From Bermanella sp. WJH001 (lineage in GTDB: Bacteria; Pseudomonadota; Gammaproteobacteria; Pseudomonadales; Oceanobacteraceae), in the NCBI RefSeq assembly GCF_030070105.1, contig NZ_JASJOO010000005.1, positions 16,360 through 80,359 on the forward strand: a stretch of 64,000 nucleotides of DNA, given 5' to 3'. A program made the position numbers and the translations under genes. The number at the start of each line of letters is the position of its first letter. Position 1 is the first letter of the stretch. This document shows, piece by piece, positions 63,699-64,000 of this stretch. The notes below the pieces were generated by a model. That model did no database searches. It saw nothing but the letters and a program-made list of their open reading frames with translations, and had not been told where the DNA came from.

Positions 63699-64000
63699 TT
63701 TGGATTTTTAAACCTTCCCTTATCTGATCAACCAAAACCAGTACACGTTTTATGTATAGGGGCACCCCAACCCTCTGTTTAACCTGAGATGGTCGAAGGG
63801 CGCGGTTAACTCTTTACGATTGTTAGCCAATGATAAATCACTCGATATATAAACAGCGTATTTGTGAAAACCTACATTTTGATTGATTTAAGCCTATTTT
63901 TTATTCAACAAAATGCGCGTTTACACTGGATGATTATTTAAAAACCATGCAAAATCAGCCACATACAAACACGTGCTCAGAAATAACAGGCGCCTGTTAT
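63699..64000. other. Right-edge intergenic region
   Basis: No gene is supported in the last 302 bases. The segment at 63781-63802 (AACCTGAGATGGTCGAAGGG) resembles a decayed copy of the widespread CCCTGAGCTTGTCGAAGGG repeat. The window ends in a perfect 18-bp palindrome (63983-64000). The rest is AT-rich without recognisable structure. Confidence 0.45.
63983..64000. repeat. Perfect 18-bp palindrome at window edge
   Basis: ATAACAGGCGCCTGTTAT is its own reverse complement and abuts the window end, so the symmetric unit may be longer only in the outside sequence. It could be an operator for the next gene outside the window. Confidence 0.5.

Noticed and set aside
1..64000. CRISPR arrays, toxin-antitoxin pairs, restriction or other defence islands, prophage
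   Set aside because: No regularly spaced repeats, no nuclease or methyltransferase clusters of that type, no integrase or phage structural genes were found.

Overview
The window is a gene-dense stretch of a moderately AT-rich (roughly low-to-mid 40s % GC by eye) gammaproteobacterial chromosome. Gene families (OlsB/OlsA, YbbA/YbbP, YbfE, DUF3422, DUF4892, PrmB-AroC, AckA-Pta, many GGDEF and receiver proteins) fit a marine Oceanospirillales-like bacterium; genus cannot be fixed from sequence alone. I see no rRNA, tRNA, CRISPR array, intact transposase or prophage. Most of the window is ordinary chromosomal housekeeping and signalling sequence.

Layout. 1-3.3 kb is a low-density zone with an exported phosphoesterase, decayed coding remnants, a broken ABM-type monooxygenase gene and REP-like palindromes. 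3.3-9.1 kb holds a NUDIX hydrolase, an LpxL-type acyltransferase, a double split-barrel flavin-binding protein divergent from an AraC-type regulator, a YkgJ-type Cys-cluster protein and a membrane GGDEF protein. 9.4-16.3 kb holds the ybbA-ybbP-esterase operon, an SDR behind a perfect operator-like palindrome, a Cys-rich secreted protein and argG. 16.4-28.6 kb holds a DUF3365 cytochrome, a pitrilysin-type protease, signalling proteins (two with degenerate catalytic or phosphoacceptor sites), an acyltransferase operon and a FieF-type metal exporter. 28.6-34.7 kb is a minus-strand block: cysK with a PlsC-type acyltransferase, and yciH - PilZ-like - ackA - pta. 34.8-44 kb has two more c-di-GMP genes, the ornithine-lipid operon olsB-olsA-DUF4442, a FabG-type reductase and a MAPEG protein. 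44-51 kb has a Fur-box-controlled TPR-like gene, a chalcone-isomerase-fold protein, a hybrid kinase, a lone receiver and a Lon-family protease. 51-63.7 kb has ybfE, DUF3422, an MMPL/RND transporter, a DUF885 lipoprotein, a DTW-domain protein, DUF4892-patatin, prmB, aroC and an MFS transporter.

Functional themes. (1) Membrane lipid metabolism is prominent: four PlsC/LpxL/glycerol-acyltransferase-type proteins plus OlsB, a patatin and thioesterase- or esterase-like proteins. (2) Second-messenger and phosphorelay signalling: four GGDEF proteins, one of them GGDEF-EAL, and several receivers. (3) Nutrient-responsive control can be read from DNA: candidate Pho boxes upstream of olsB and of the exported phosphoesterase suggest a phosphate-starvation response in which phosphorus is scavenged and phospholipid replaced by ornithine lipid; a canonical Fur box inside a perfect 49-bp palindrome controls a TPR-like gene.

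No single locus looks like a wholly new multi-gene defence or mobile system. The best leads are regulatory: the Fur palindrome at 44.4 kb, the 26-bp palindrome before ybfE at 51.15 kb, the Pho-box pair, and the pseudokinase at 21.3-23.4 kb. All functions are inferred from motifs and remembered family features; no database search was run.
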